DNA from: Tetrahymena thermophila SB210
Lineage: Eukaryota; Ciliophora; Oligohymenophorea; Hymenostomatida; Tetrahymenidae
Direction: 5' to 3'
Length of the DNA: 64,000 nt
Assembly: GCF_000189635.1 (NCBI RefSeq)
Contig: NW_002475999.1
Span: forward strand, 62,001 to 126,000
Part shown: positions 48,031 to 60,495 of the stretch, one piece after another
How positions within the stretch are numbered: the first letter of the stretch is position 1
How the letters are laid out: each line of letters opens with the position of its first letter
Notes under the pieces: generated by a model
Databases searched by the model: none
What the model was told of the DNA's origin: nothing
Seen by the model: the letters and a program-made list of their open reading frames with translations, nothing else
Made by a program: the position numbers and the translations under genes

Positions 48031-48746
48031 TTAAAAATTATAAATTTTAAAAGTTTTCTATTTTATAGTTTTATATTGTTTAAATATATATTAGATAATA
48101 TTATTCAGATATCATTTTATTTTTTATATTTAAAATTCTTCATTAAATTTCAACCAAATTCTATTTTCTAAAAATTTTGAGATTAATTAAAAAAGAGCAA
48201 AATATAAAGCAAATTCTGTTGATATTTAAAATTTATTTAATTTTGGTCTTTAGTTATTCAAATAAATATTTATTAAAATTTACTAATCAAATTTGAAATT
48301 AAATAAGTAGATTTAAATAATATTATTTAATAAAATAAAAATTTTCAAATTAGATTTTTCACATAACTTTATGATTCGTAATTTAATAGAAATAATTTAA
48401 TCACTATTTTTTAAGACTAGGTGAAATATTTTAAATTAATATTTTTCTTTAGTTACTTTAATTTTTTTTCATTTTAATATTTAATTAATCTCATGTGGAT
48501 GATAATTGTATATTTATTATATAATTTAGATTACTAGGTATTTAGAAACCTCAATATTAATATTTTTTTTTAGAATATAAAATTTTGTATATTCTTTAGG
48601 AATTATTTTCTTTAATGAAATTTATTTAAATTAATATTCCAAATAAACAATTGTAAATTAATATTATTTAAAATCTAACAATATTAATAATAAAAAAATA
48701 GGTACAGCCACAATTTAATTAATTAATTAATTAATTAATTAATTCA
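48031..48746. other. Convergent 3' spacer
   Basis: A 716-bp AT-rich spacer between converging genes. It ends in the (TTAA)n tract at 48715-48744, directly before the methyltransferase stop codon. Confidence 0.55.
48715..48744. repeat. (TTAA)n microsatellite
   Basis: About seven and a half perfect TTAA units lie within the 3' flank of the methyltransferase gene, two bases from its stop codon. Confidence 0.9.
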
Positions 48747-49533
48747 TCATTCACTTTATTTTTGATTTAATTCAGCTCTTTTTTGTTCAGGAATAACATA
48801 TCTAGATAAATCAGAATCTTGGACATTGTTATTGCTTTTATTAAATATTTTATAGAATTTGTTTTCACCTTCGGAATATAAAACGATTCTTTCTAAATTT
48901 CTCTCTTATAATCTTTGATCAAATCTATCTTCAGAATGTTTTGCTCTTACTCTTGTAGCAGTGTATACTAAAATTTAAGGATATAATTCATATGCTTGCT
49001 TTAAAGTAATAGCCAAAGGTTCAATTGAAGACTCCCAAAACATAATGTCTGCTCCGATAATTATATCAAATTTTATATCCTTTCTCTTTTCTAAATATGA
49101 CTATTTTATAATAAACATATTATTGTCTTGTTTGGTATTTTAAATAAATAATATTTACTAAATCTCCCCAGCAATACTTCTCCATAACTACATTATTATT
49201 TTAAGCATATTAAGCATTCATTTCCATCAATTCACAAACTATATCATTACCATCTGTAATGTATACTTACTTAGCATATTAGGCACAAACTAATCCTGAA
49301 AGGCCTACTCCTGCTCCTACTTCTAAAACTACCTTATCCCTAAATATTTCTTTATTTTCTACAATAAACTCTGCCAACTATTCAGCAGCTCTCCAAACAA
49401 TTTAACCAGTTAAATCAAAATCAGTTGAAGCGCTTGTAGAAGCTTTATATTTTTGAACACAATCTTTGTATTTGAATTCCTTTTCTACATAATCTTTATT
49501 TATAAATAAATCGCAATCGAAATTGTCCTCCAT
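48747..49533 (-). CDS. METTL21/METTL22-type methyltransferase (Methyltransf_16)
   Basis: Two exons (49533-49159 and 49100-48747; 58-nt intron GTAAAT...AATAG) encode 242 residues. It has the seven-beta-strand SAM-dependent layout of the lysine methyltransferase family: an N-terminal LTGQIVWRAAEQLAEFI, motif I VVLEVGAGVGLSGL (about 68-81), the acidic end of strand 2 in YITDGNDIV, then FDIIIGADIMFWESSIEPL carrying the family's D-x-x-F/Y-type motif. The C-terminal strands are recognisable (ILVYTATRVR). The substrate is probably a protein lysine but cannot be named. It diverges from ORC1 across a 406-bp spacer. Confidence 0.86.
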
Positions 49534-49939
49534 TTTTATTAATTAATACAAAATTAGTTAAATATCTTATTTCTAATATCACAATTATTAATTAAAATTT
49601 TGTTATTTTACAATTTTAAAGATAAATTTAAACCTTGATTGAGTTCATGTTATACAAAATTGCAAAGCCTAAAAGCAATCTAATACTACCAAAATATATT
49701 TTCATTTCGAATACTATTTTTATTAAAATTAATTTATTAAAAAGTATAAAATTAAAATCTTATTTAATTATTTTAGAAATTTCACAAATAAAATATTTTT
49801 CAGTTAATTAAAAAATAAATTTTCAAAATTATTTGAAATAATTTGTCATTTTAAAATTTTAACAATTAAATTTTGCTCAAATTAGTTTATAAAAATATCT
49901 TTAGATTAAATAAATCAAAAATAAAAAATTATCTTCAAA
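49534..49939. other. Short bidirectional promoter region
   Basis: A 406-bp AT-rich region separates the start codons of the methyltransferase (-) and ORC1 (+), so both promoters must lie within it. No specific motif was identified. Confidence 0.55.
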
Positions 49940-52712
49940 ATGAACACAAGAAATACATAAAGGTCAATAGATCCAAAAAAAGGAAAGTAGCAATAAAAAT
50001 CAGTTAGCAAAAGTAGAAGCAAAAGCAATAATATAACTTAAAGCAATGAAAAGATAAAAAGGAGTTAAAGATTAAAGTCAAAAGATGAGATGATAGATTC
50101 GGTTTAAGAACCCAATATTTTCGTCTAGAAAGATAAAAATAAACAATAATAATCTAAAAGTAAATCTAAGAATTCAACAAAAGAATCAGAAAAAAAGCCT
50201 TAAAAAAGAGCATTTAAAATTGAGATACCTAAATAAAATGAATAAAAATTAAAAAAAACTTAAGAATCAAATAAAACAATAATAAATTTGACTAAATAGT
50301 AGAAATAACAATTAAAATCATAATAGCTAACAAAAGCTGTAATTGAGTAATAAATACACACTGAATCAAAGAAAAGGGAATACAATAAGCAAAAGAATAA
50401 AAATGATAATTTAGAAAAAACTAAAAATAATCATAATATTGTTACTATTGATTCCAGCAATGATGAAAATGAAAGTGAATATGAAATTTCAGATTGTCAT
50501 ATTTCAGTTTCTGTATATAATAATGATAATGAAATAGATATAGATAAAAATGAATAGTCTGTAGATGTAAAGTAAAATAAAAATAAAAATATGATAGATA
50601 GTAGAGGAAGAAGTAAAAATAGCCTTAAAATTAAAAAAACATATTCTTCTAGCTAGTAAAAGAGTTAAGAAAAATAGTAAGTTAAAGAATCAACTGCCAG
50701 CAAAAGGATTACTCGTAGCCAATAAAATTTTGAACTTACAGAGTTATAAGATACAAAGGCAAAAAGTGCTTCAAAAAACAAAACAATAAATTCGGAAAAG
50801 CAAAATTAAAAAATGAATTCTAAAGAAAAAATTGATACAAGCAAAGACAAGAATCCATCATTAATTGAAAGTGAAAAACCTAAAAGAGGAAGAAAGCCTA
50901 AATAAGTAGAGATATTAAATGATAAAATTTAAGAAAAAGAGACAGATTAGTAAAAAACACCTAAAAAGAGGGGGAGAAAAAGTAAATAAGAAGCATTGTT
51001 AGATAGAAGAAACATTAAGGAGATATAATAATAAAAAGAGTACGAAGAGAAATAATAAAAGAAATCTTCATCTAAAGAATCTTAAAAATTAACTCAAGCC
51101 AGCGAACATTTTAACTTTTAAGCGCTAATTTATTAATAAAAACCCGCCAAAAAAGAGTTACGTATTGAAGACAAGAATTATTAAAAAATAAATGTTAAAC
51201 CAAAACATAATATTTATGATTAAGCTATAGAAATGCTATAAGAATATTCATTGCCAGAAGAAATTCCTTGTAGAGAAGATGAAAAGAAATAAATTTTAGA
51301 ATTTATAAATGAAGGTTTAGGCAATAATGGTAGCTCTAATTGCTTGTGTAATCAATTAATTTTAAATTCTTTTTAAATTTTCATAAAATTTAAAAAAATT
51401 TATTAATCATAAATTAAAAATTTAGATATTTCAGGTGTTCCTGGTATAGGAAAGACAGCAAGTTTTTTGGAAGTGATTAAAAAATTATAAAATGAAAAAA
51501 AAGATGAATTTACTTTCATTCACATTAATGCTATGAATTTAAGTAACCCAGAAAATTTATACTATATACTCGTTAAAACAATAACTGGGAAAAATTGCAC
51601 ATCAAAATAAAAAGCCTGTTAAATTTTAAGTAAGCAATTAATTTATTAATACTTAAAAAATTAATTTATTGTTTTAATTTTATTAGATGAGCTTTTCACT
51701 CGTGGAAAACTTTCAAAAACATACTAAAGCTATGGAGAAAATATTGATAATAAAAATAAGTAATTTTTGACTAAAAAATAATAAAACTATATTTAAAATA
51801 CTATTTTAATTAAATTCAGGGTGATTCTCTTAGATGAATTAGATTATTTAGTCACATAAGATTAGGATTTACTTTATAACTTAATGGAATGGCCTCATCA
51901 TAAATACTCAAAATTAACTATTATTGGGATAGCTAATACTATGAATTTACCAGAAATTTTGATGAACAAAATTAAAAGTAGAATGGGAAGTAGAAGACTT
52001 GTTTTTAATTAGTATAATCATAAATAAATACAGGAAATTATTGCTACTAGACTTAAAAATTAGGAAAAAGTTAGGGAAGTGTTTGAGTAAAATGCAATAG
52101 AATATACATGCAGAAAAATTGCTATTTCATCTTCAGATATAAGAAAAACATTGAAAGTGTTAAGAAAAGCTGTTGAAATATGTCAGTTAGAAAACTTTTA
52201 AAATTAAAATGTTACAAAAGTAACTATTCCTATGATTTAAAAATCGTATAGCTAGTTATACTCTTCTCCTATTCTATATTCAATTTAAAAACTTTAATTT
52301 CATCATAAGTTGATGATTCTTTCTATAGCTTTAGAAAATAAGCACAGAGGAATACCAGTAGCTTACTTGTCAGAGGTAAATATTTAAATTCTAAATTTAT
52401 ATAATTTTTATTTATATATTTATGATATAGAGCTATAATAGATATAGAATAATGTTGAGCAATCTAGGTAAAAACGAAACTATTAATTATAATCAAATGA
52501 AAATGGTCCTGAACTAACTTTCTGTTTTAAATTTAATACAATTGAAGGAAAAAGAAATAGTTAAAGATACACAATTAATTGGTTTAGATCCTAATAAGAA
52601 ACACTTTTGTCATGTTGTTGACATTTAAATTAATTCTAATTTTAGTGTTGATGATGTCACTAACTCTCTAAAAGAAGATGAAATTTATTTGAAATTCTAA
52701 CATTAATTCTGA
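49940..52712 (+). CDS. ORC1: Origin recognition complex subunit 1
   Basis: Five exons (49940-51347, 51426-51629, 51687-51759, 51820-52375, 52431-52712) encode 840 residues. ORC1 is the AAA+ ATPase that marks replication origins. The N-terminal ~465 residues are Lys/Gln/Ser-rich with two AT-hook-like motifs (KPKRGRKPK near 313, PKKRGRKSK near 341) and no BAH domain that I can see. The AAA+ core has Walker A GVPGIGKT (474-480), FIHINAMNLSNPE, Walker B VILLDELD (563-570), the ORC1-typical LLYNLMEWPHHK, and sensor-1 IGIANTMNLPE. A C-terminal winged-helix region follows. The third intron (60 nt) is in-frame, and its removal restores the usual spacing before Walker B. The RPA70N-like gene follows in tandem. 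Confidence 0.92.
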
Positions 52713-53166
52713 ACAGTCGGAATCTGTTTTAAAATAACCTCTCTTTTTTTTTAATTAATTGATTAAATTACTGCTAATCTAGAACATTATATCTTATAAT
52801 TAATAATACTACTTTGTACATATCTAAATTTTATGCTTTCGTATTTTATACCAGCTAGATATATAAATATATAATCTAATTTCTTAAGATATTAAATACT
52901 TTCCAATTTTATCCTTAAAGTGGTAAAAAGGTTTCCATTACTTATTGACTGCTAAATGATATTTTAAAAATTATAATTATTGGAGGTAAAATTTCAAATA
53001 AATTAATCAGAATTTGTTTGGATAATAAATAAGAAATATTACTTTTTAATTTATTAACATAGATATTATTTCTTTGAAACAACATTCTAGTTTCTTATTA
53101 TCAAAATAAATTTTTGGCGAACTTATTAACTTGATTTTAAAGTGCTTCAGTCAAAATCTTTATAAA
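52713..53166. other. Spacer between ORC1 and the RPA70N-like gene
   Basis: A 454-bp AT-rich spacer between two same-strand genes. Nothing recognised. Confidence 0.55.
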
Positions 53167-56100
53167 ATGATTACAAAGTTAAGCGAAAATGCTATTCAAA
53201 ATCTACTAGAAAAAAAGGAAGATACTTCTATTATTTAGTTGTTATCAGAACCAAAATAATTTTTAAACCAAGAAAGCTTAATGCAGTAAAAACTTTGAAA
53301 ACAAAATTCATTACTATTTATTGATATGATATGTCCTTTAACTAATTTAATAATGTTTTTTTTTATTCATTAACTAGGATCGAAATATCTGATGGCTATT
53401 TTTATTACAAAAAAGTATTTATAATAGGTAACGCTATTCCTAAACATAATAAATGTAAATTAATTTAGAATGTAAAGTATTTTATTTTATAAATTCATTT
53501 ATTTTATTTTTAAGTAAAAAAGTTTATGATACTTAAGGTTAATTTAAACAAATAATAGTAAAAGTAAGATATGATTATAATTGATGATTTCTCAATCATT
53601 TACTAAAATTTAGATATGCTAATAGGAGCTCCAATTAATTTTAAAAAATTTTAAGAAGTAAAAATTATTATGAAGTTTTTGAATAAAATAAATACTATTT
53701 AATATAAAGGGAATACAAAATCCTAAGGGTAGCAGAGTAATTCCTATACAATATCTAAAATGCGATACTTAAAAAGCAGAATAAGTCAAATTATTAAATC
53801 CTAAAACTCTTTTCTCAGAATCTGATAGCAGCTAAGAAAAGTAGGATTAATTATAGAATAAAATAGAGAATGATTAAAATCAATATTAATAAAATGGAGA
53901 TAAATTGTAAAATATAATTTCATAACAGAAAAGCTAAGATTCTTAAAGTAAATTTAATTACCTTGGAGAGGATCAAGATTTTTAGTTTAGCTTTGACGCT
54001 TTTATAAATAAAGCTAAATTCTTCAAATAAACAAAATAAATTTCATATAACAAATCTAGTTTATCAAATACTATCAATTAACATAATAATGATAAACCAT
54101 TAGAAAAAGAGTCAAGTTTGATAAAAAATTAAGGGCTCTCCTTTAACCATAAAAAAAATATAGATTTATTAAATTCAGATAAAGTTTAAAGCAGTTAATA
54201 AAAAGTTGAAAATATCTAGTTGAGCGCTTAAAGTGATTCTAAAAATTAATAAAAATAAGTTATTGTTTAAAGTAATTAAGATTAGTGTTTAAAAAATGAT
54301 GACACACCCTAATAAAATAGTAATTCATTAATAAAATAATAAAACAATTATTCATTGATAAAAGAATAAAATAATAATAATTTAGTAAAAGAATAAAATA
54401 ATAATAACTTATTAAAAGAATAAAAAAATATTAACGAAATATCCATTTAAAAATAACAAGACATACCATCTAAGATGTAGCCAGTTTCTAAAGAAATTAA
54501 TAATATTATTTAAAAAAATCAAGATAATGGAATAAATGGCTCAAAATAGATTTAAGATTAAGATAATACTATTAATTCTCAATAATAAAATAAATAGTTG
54601 AAATAAAATACAAACGAGTAGTCATAAGAACCAACTAAATAAAATATTTCAGCTTTTACTAATTTAAAAATGAAATTGTAACAAATTTAACAAAAAAATA
54701 AAGTAAACAAAGAAGATATCCCTATTGAATAATATTTGAGCAACTCATAAAATTAGAAGGTAAAAGACGATTAATATTTTTGTATGAATTCTACACAAAA
54801 TTATTAATCAGCTCAAATATTAAAAGATTAAGTATAATTATCTGGTGAGAAGTACAATCGTGTAGAGTAAAAATCTGAATAAATAAGAAAACTATTCATC
54901 AGTAAAACTTCCAATAAGCTTTTAAAAAAATTTAAATCACCTTCACCTTAGAAGAATGATTAGGGTAATGAGAAATAATAAAATTGCAATATGGGATAAT
55001 TTGATATAAAAAAATCTATTCCTATAAAGAAGTAATAAAAATCTAATTAATCAGAATAATCTAATATGGCTGTAGAAAGTAGCAATGAAGATGAGGCAAT
55101 AAAGAACACAAAAAATAACCAATTCATAGATTCTATATAATTTTCTTAACTCTAAACTAACCAAAAATCAATAAATTAAGATAATTAATAAATAATTCCC
55201 AATTAAGTGTAAAATAAAATTTCAAATGATTTAAAAAAGAGCGAATAAAACAAATCAAACATTTCAAATGTAGCAAATAATTAAAGCAATGAATTGATTA
55301 AAGAAAAAAATTAGTTTAAGAAATCAGCTGAAAAAGAATAAACAATTGAAAATTAGCAAATCTGTAAAATAAATTAGATTTCTAATCTTTAAAACTAAAA
55401 AAATTTAGAGCTCAATAATTTACAAAAATCATTATTTAATCAATTTACACCAATTTAAATACAAAAATAATCAACAAATTTTATTGGTAATGATGCAGAT
55501 TTTCTCTTTAGCTAAAGTTCAGGTTGCTAATCTCAAGAATTTACAGGCTTTATTAAAGCTTCAGATATTTATTAAGTATCAGAAGAAAATTAAAATAAGT
55601 TACAATCGTCTCAAGAAATTGTAAAAAAATAGCTTAGTTCAGAATTTTCAAGAAATATTTCTGATAAAAACGATAAAAAAGAGGACAAAGACTCTCAACA
55701 AAGTAAAAAAACAAGCAAAATATTGGAAAAAGAATAAAATAAAATAGAACGAGATTGGAAATACTTGATCGAAGCTATTGAAGATGACTCTTAAAGCGAA
55801 GATGAAGTAACTAATTAATATTAGGAGAATTAACCTTTAAAATAAAAACAAATTTTAGAAAATACTCCTTAGAAATAATAGGAAGAATCGTCCACTAACA
55901 TAGTTACATAAAATATTAATAAAAACTATTCAGATAACTTAATCCAAAATTTATATTAAACTAGTGAATAGAAAGAAAATATTTAAAATGAAAATAAATA
56001 AGATATTATTAATTAATAAAATGATCCCTCTAATAAGAACAATAACTAAATTCGCAATGAATAAATTTCACTTGAAGAGAATTAGTATTTGGTTGGCTAA

Positions 56101-58020
56101 TAAACCTAAATAGAAATTAAAAGCTAGGATAAAATATAAAATAATTAGGATTCAAATAATTAACCACAAGAAGAAGTGCAATAGTCTTAATATGAAGAAG
56201 TAAATTAATAGAATAATTCTTATTAAGAAAAATAAGATTAAGAACATTTAAATGAACTTGTAAAATTTGAAAATATAATTTAAACTCCAAAAAAAGATTC
56301 AATTAATAAATAAGAATAAACCCAAATGCAAATAGAAAGCTAATAAATCAGCAATAATTAGGATTATAATAATGAAAATGTTGAAAAATAATAAAGTAAT
56401 AATGTTTTTGATGTTTAAACATAAGAAAATATAAAATAAATCAATTCAAATCAGCAATCACAAGATTTAGATTAAATATAATTTTAACCAAATGAGGATT
56501 TAAACATTTGTGATATTGAATAATAATAAAATATAAATAATATTCAAATTTAAAGTTAAAAATCTTTACAAACCGAATAAATTACTGCTAATAATAAATA
56601 GAATAATAGTACAATTGATTTAGAAGAGGAAGAAGAAGACTAATTTGATATTGACATTGATATTGAGAGTTCTTAAAAAGAAACTCATAATTTATAATAA
56701 GTCTTAAATTATTAAGCATCTTAATAATTAAATCCAAAAAACATCATAAATAATGAAATATAGTATAAGGATTAAACTTTATAAAAATAAAATTCAAATG
56801 TTGATTTGATGTAAGATGATGAAGAATTAGGATCAAAATATTAAGAATTACCAAAAATAATTGAATAAATAGATATAAAAAATGAAGATTATCAGATTGA
56901 AAAGACAAGTATTTCGTAAGAGCAAATTTCTAATAAAAAAGATCAATAGTAATCAAAAATCTCAGAATAAATTAATATAAAAAATAACGACAGCTAAGTA
57001 GAAAAAATAAGTAATCAACTTTCACCAGAACATATTTCTAAAAAAATGTAAACTTAAAATAATTAATTAACTAAATCTGAAGAAAAAGAAAAGCAAAAAA
57101 CTCTTTTCGACTTTAACTTTAAGAAAGACTAGTAAATATCTCAACAATAGCTATCAAATATAGATTAAAATTAAAAGTAATCTAATTAGAATTCTAACTA
57201 GAAGCAAATAAGTATAAACCAATCGAAATAAACTATAATTAAAAAAAAATTTAAGATACCTTTTAAAAAGGAACCTGTGCCTAATTCTTAGCCATCAACT
57301 TAAAAATAAGATAAGTTTTTAGAATTTACACCATAAAAGGTTTAAAATGAATAAAATTAATCCTCAAAGGCTGAACAAAAAGATGAAAATGCCAAAAAAT
57401 AGCTTAAAACAACTCCAATTATTATAGAAATAAGTGATGATGAAGAGATTTTCTAGTATAACTCTAATAAAACAAATAAGTCAACAGAATCAAATATAAA
57501 TACAAAAAATAAATAAATAAATAATCAATAAAATAAATAAACTCTAAGTGAAACAAAAACTGATAGATAATCTATAGATTAATGTAAATAATCTATTTAA
57601 AAATAAAATAGTGTTCAATCAAATGAATCAATAGACAGAAAGAGTTAGAGTAATTCATAAACCGACTCATAAAAAAGAAAAAGAAGGAGGTTATTAAAAT
57701 CTGATTTTGAAGATATTATCCTTAAGTAATTGCATAAAGATTAAGATAACGAAATTATTTTGCAATGCCCTTCTATTAATTCTTCTCAAGTAAAATCTTA
57801 ACAGCTACCTTCTTCATAATTAGAATACTAATACTGCTTTATGAAGTAATTTGAATATTCAAACAAAGATAAAAATTCTTAAAATTTACAAAACTAAAAA
57901 AATGTTAAAAATTCATCAAGCGAGATAATAAAAATAGAATAAAAGAGTCAAAACGAAGATTGGGAGTGTTACTCCGACATATCTTTAAACGAAGAATTTA
58001 TTGAAATTATTGATGATTGA
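53167..58020 (+). CDS. RPA70N-like OB-fold domain with 1436-residue low-complexity tail
   Basis: Four exons (53167-53285, 53378-53454, 53515-53657, 53710-58020) encode 1549 residues. Residues 1-115 resemble the N-terminal OB fold of replication protein A large subunit: the helix LSENAIQNLLEKKE, a strand IEISDGYFYYKKVFI (compare LLMSDGLNTLSSF), and DMIIIDDFSIIYQ...MLIGAPI (compare VILMELEVL...KIGNPVPY). RPA70N binds partner proteins rather than DNA. The rest is Gln/Asn/Lys/Ser-rich with four 9-residue repeats (54325-54432), acidic runs, and SUMO-interaction-like motifs PIIIEISDDEE (about residue 1350) and EFIEIIDD at the very end. No DNA-binding OB folds are found, so it is not RPA1 itself. 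I found no TGA in frame in the 4.3-kb last exon. Introns are 92, 60 and 52 nt. Confidence 0.7.
54325..54432 (+). repeat. Four 27-nt in-frame repeats in the low-complexity tail
   Basis: The unit encodes [S/N]-L-[I/V/L]-K-[E/Q]-Q-N-N-[N/Y]. Units start at 54325, 54352, 54379 and 54406; the last one decays (KEQKNIN). All are within the last exon of the RPA70N-like gene and keep the frame, consistent with replication slippage. Confidence 0.85.
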
Positions 58021-59358
58021 GTTAAAATTAATATTTCAAATAAAATCTAAAATTTCATTTATAAATAATGTTGATTTAAATGTTTTTATAATAAATTAAA
58101 ATTAAATAATTTTCCACAAAGAATAATTTATTGTTAATTTAAAAAATAATTTTTTTATTTGAATAAATAAATTTATAATTAAATATTTTAAATTAAAATT
58201 TATCAAAAATCCAAAAAATAAAAAGATAGATGGAGATTTCATTTTAAATAATAAAAATAAAAAAAATTTAATTAGTATGATCATCAAAAAACAAATTTAG
58301 GATTGTTATTTACATAAATAAAAATTTTATTAATATTTTCAAAGCTTCTGTAATTCTTATATTAAAAAAAACAATAATATTAATTTATCTAGCTAATTTA
58401 AAATAAAGCGCTGGTTAATATTTTTAGTAAATTTATACTTTATATTTTACTCCTCTAATAATAAATGTTACTTTATTAATTAAGTAACTAAATGTAAGAC
58501 TGTATCTAGTTTGATTGTTACTCAAATTCACTTTTTTAAAAAGAAAAAAATATATTTAAATAAATATTTATACCTTATTAATAAAGCAATTACTAAGCCA
58601 AATTATATATAGTAATATAATTTAAGCTATTCTAGCTTTGTTTAGATAAGAAAGATGCAAAAAAAAATGCCAGTTTAGTGAATGCATGCTAAAATGTAGA
58701 CATATTAAAACTGAAAGCTTTAGTTAATTATCTATAAGGTTAAATGTAAATAAATATAAAAAATTGCTTTAAATATAATTGAGTAATAAAGTCACATAAT
58801 TTTTTTATTTTTAAATATGATTTTTTATTTATTAAGAGATAGAGAGTTAAAGTCTATTAAAATTTTAATGTTTAAATATCAACTCTAAATTTTAAAGCAA
58901 ATTTTATACAATAAAATTTGACAATAAAACTATTAGTTTTTATTCAATAATTTTCTAAATAGAATTCAAAATATTTCTTATTTCAAATTTAAGCAAATAA
59001 AATAAATTTAATCTTTAAAATTCAAAATAAATTATAAAATCATAAAATTGTTGAACAATTTATTTGAGATATTTTTAAAAATGTTCATAAAGCCATGAAA
59101 TTGAATTTACTAATTTATTAAAAAACTTTCTTACAAAAAATTAAATTCTAAATTCAAATACTAAGAATAAATTTCTATTTTAAAATCAATAATTAATGAA
59201 TATCGCATAAAGTATATAATTATAAATTTGTATAATTTATTAAGTCACTAAGTATTTTTTAAATGTATTTATTTTTAGAATATTAATTTGTGTTATAAAT
59301 TTATTTTGAGAAGAAAATATTCTAATATATTTAAAATAGACTTAGAATATATAATTCA
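58021..59358. other. Convergent spacer, nothing recognised
   Basis: A 1.34-kb AT-rich region between the 3' ends of the RPA70N-like gene and the oxygenase gene. No gene or repeat is supported. Confidence 0.55.
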
Positions 59359-60495
59359 TCAAGAATATGCTTTTAATGTATTGAGACCAAACTAAGCAAA
59401 ATTTAAGCCTTCGCTCCATCGCTTATCAAGGGGTGGAACTCCATAGGCAGCCTTAATTTAGATTTTGTTTTTCATTGGAGGAGTTAAAACATAGTCCCAA
59501 TTTGGCTACATAAAGCAAGCATAAGTATTTCTGGAGATACCAGTTCCTATGGTCTTTGGTCCTCTTACTACACAATGGGGAGTTGCTTCTACTATACCTC
59601 CGGATAATATTTAAGCTGTTTCTCCAATTTAGAAAGCTAGATAGTCTTGAGGAATTTTAAGTCTCTACTACTCAGCAAATCTATTTTTTGCATAGAGGCC
59701 TCCTTCTACATCAAAAAAGTTATCTAAGACTTTACCATCTTTATCTATGTAAAGAGCAGATGCCAAACCTGTTAAAGCGCCATGATCATTATGCCATCCA
59801 CACCAGTCATCAGACACAGTTTTTGCATCATTTGAGGGGAAGTAATGAAGAAGCCTAGCTAAATGTCCATTGCCCTTACCAATTACGTTTTCTAAAGTTC
59901 CAATTTTATAAGACGAGTCTACAGCATTTACATATTTATCAATATGATAAGCCAATAAAGTTCCAGTACTGATCATTAAGGTTCCAAAAGACTTAAAAGC
60001 TCCTTCTAATTATGGGAGATCTTCCTTAGGCCAAACATTTTCAACAATAAAACCTCCTTGTTCTTTTTGTTATGGGGTAAGATCTTTAACTGGTCTATCA
60101 TCGAGAGGGAAGCCATAGAAGCTACCTTTTGAAACGTCATACTTACCATTGAATTGTTCTACTCCATGGCTCCATCCGACACAGTGAAAATACTCAGGCT
60201 TTATTAATTTTTAGAGTTTATTCTAAGGTAAAGTTGCCAACTAGTAAGCTAGAGGTAAGAGATCTCTTCTGAGTTTAGTATAATTTGGGACGTTTTTCAC
60301 AAGACATAAGCCTACTCCTTGAGGGCCATATGCTTCTTTAATTCTATCACTAAGATCAAGATTTTTATTGCTAATTTCAGAGTAATCAAATACAACAGGG
60401 TCTTTAGATATTGTTTTAGTGGTAGTAGAGAACTTTGAAATCTATTTATTCAAATAAATGAGTGCTTATTGATTTCTTCTAAAAATGTGAATCAT
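59359..60495 (-). CDS. 2-oxoglutarate/Fe(II)-dependent oxygenase (isopenicillin N synthase-like), probably mitochondrial
   Basis: This is an intronless 378-residue protein and one of the least AT-rich genes in the window. The N terminus (MIHIFRRNQQALIYLNKQ, then SKFSTTTK) is basic, hydroxylated and acid-poor, as expected for a mitochondrial presequence. The start VVFDYSEI and GVGLCLVKNVP match the N-terminal part of 2OG-Fe(II) oxygenases. The iron site is His235-x-Asp237 (GWHNDHGALTGL) with distal His307 (EATPHCVVRG). Arg322 in SRNTYACFMQP is the likely 2-oxoglutarate carboxylate binder. All core residues are present, so it should be active; the substrate is unknown. Confidence 0.87.
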
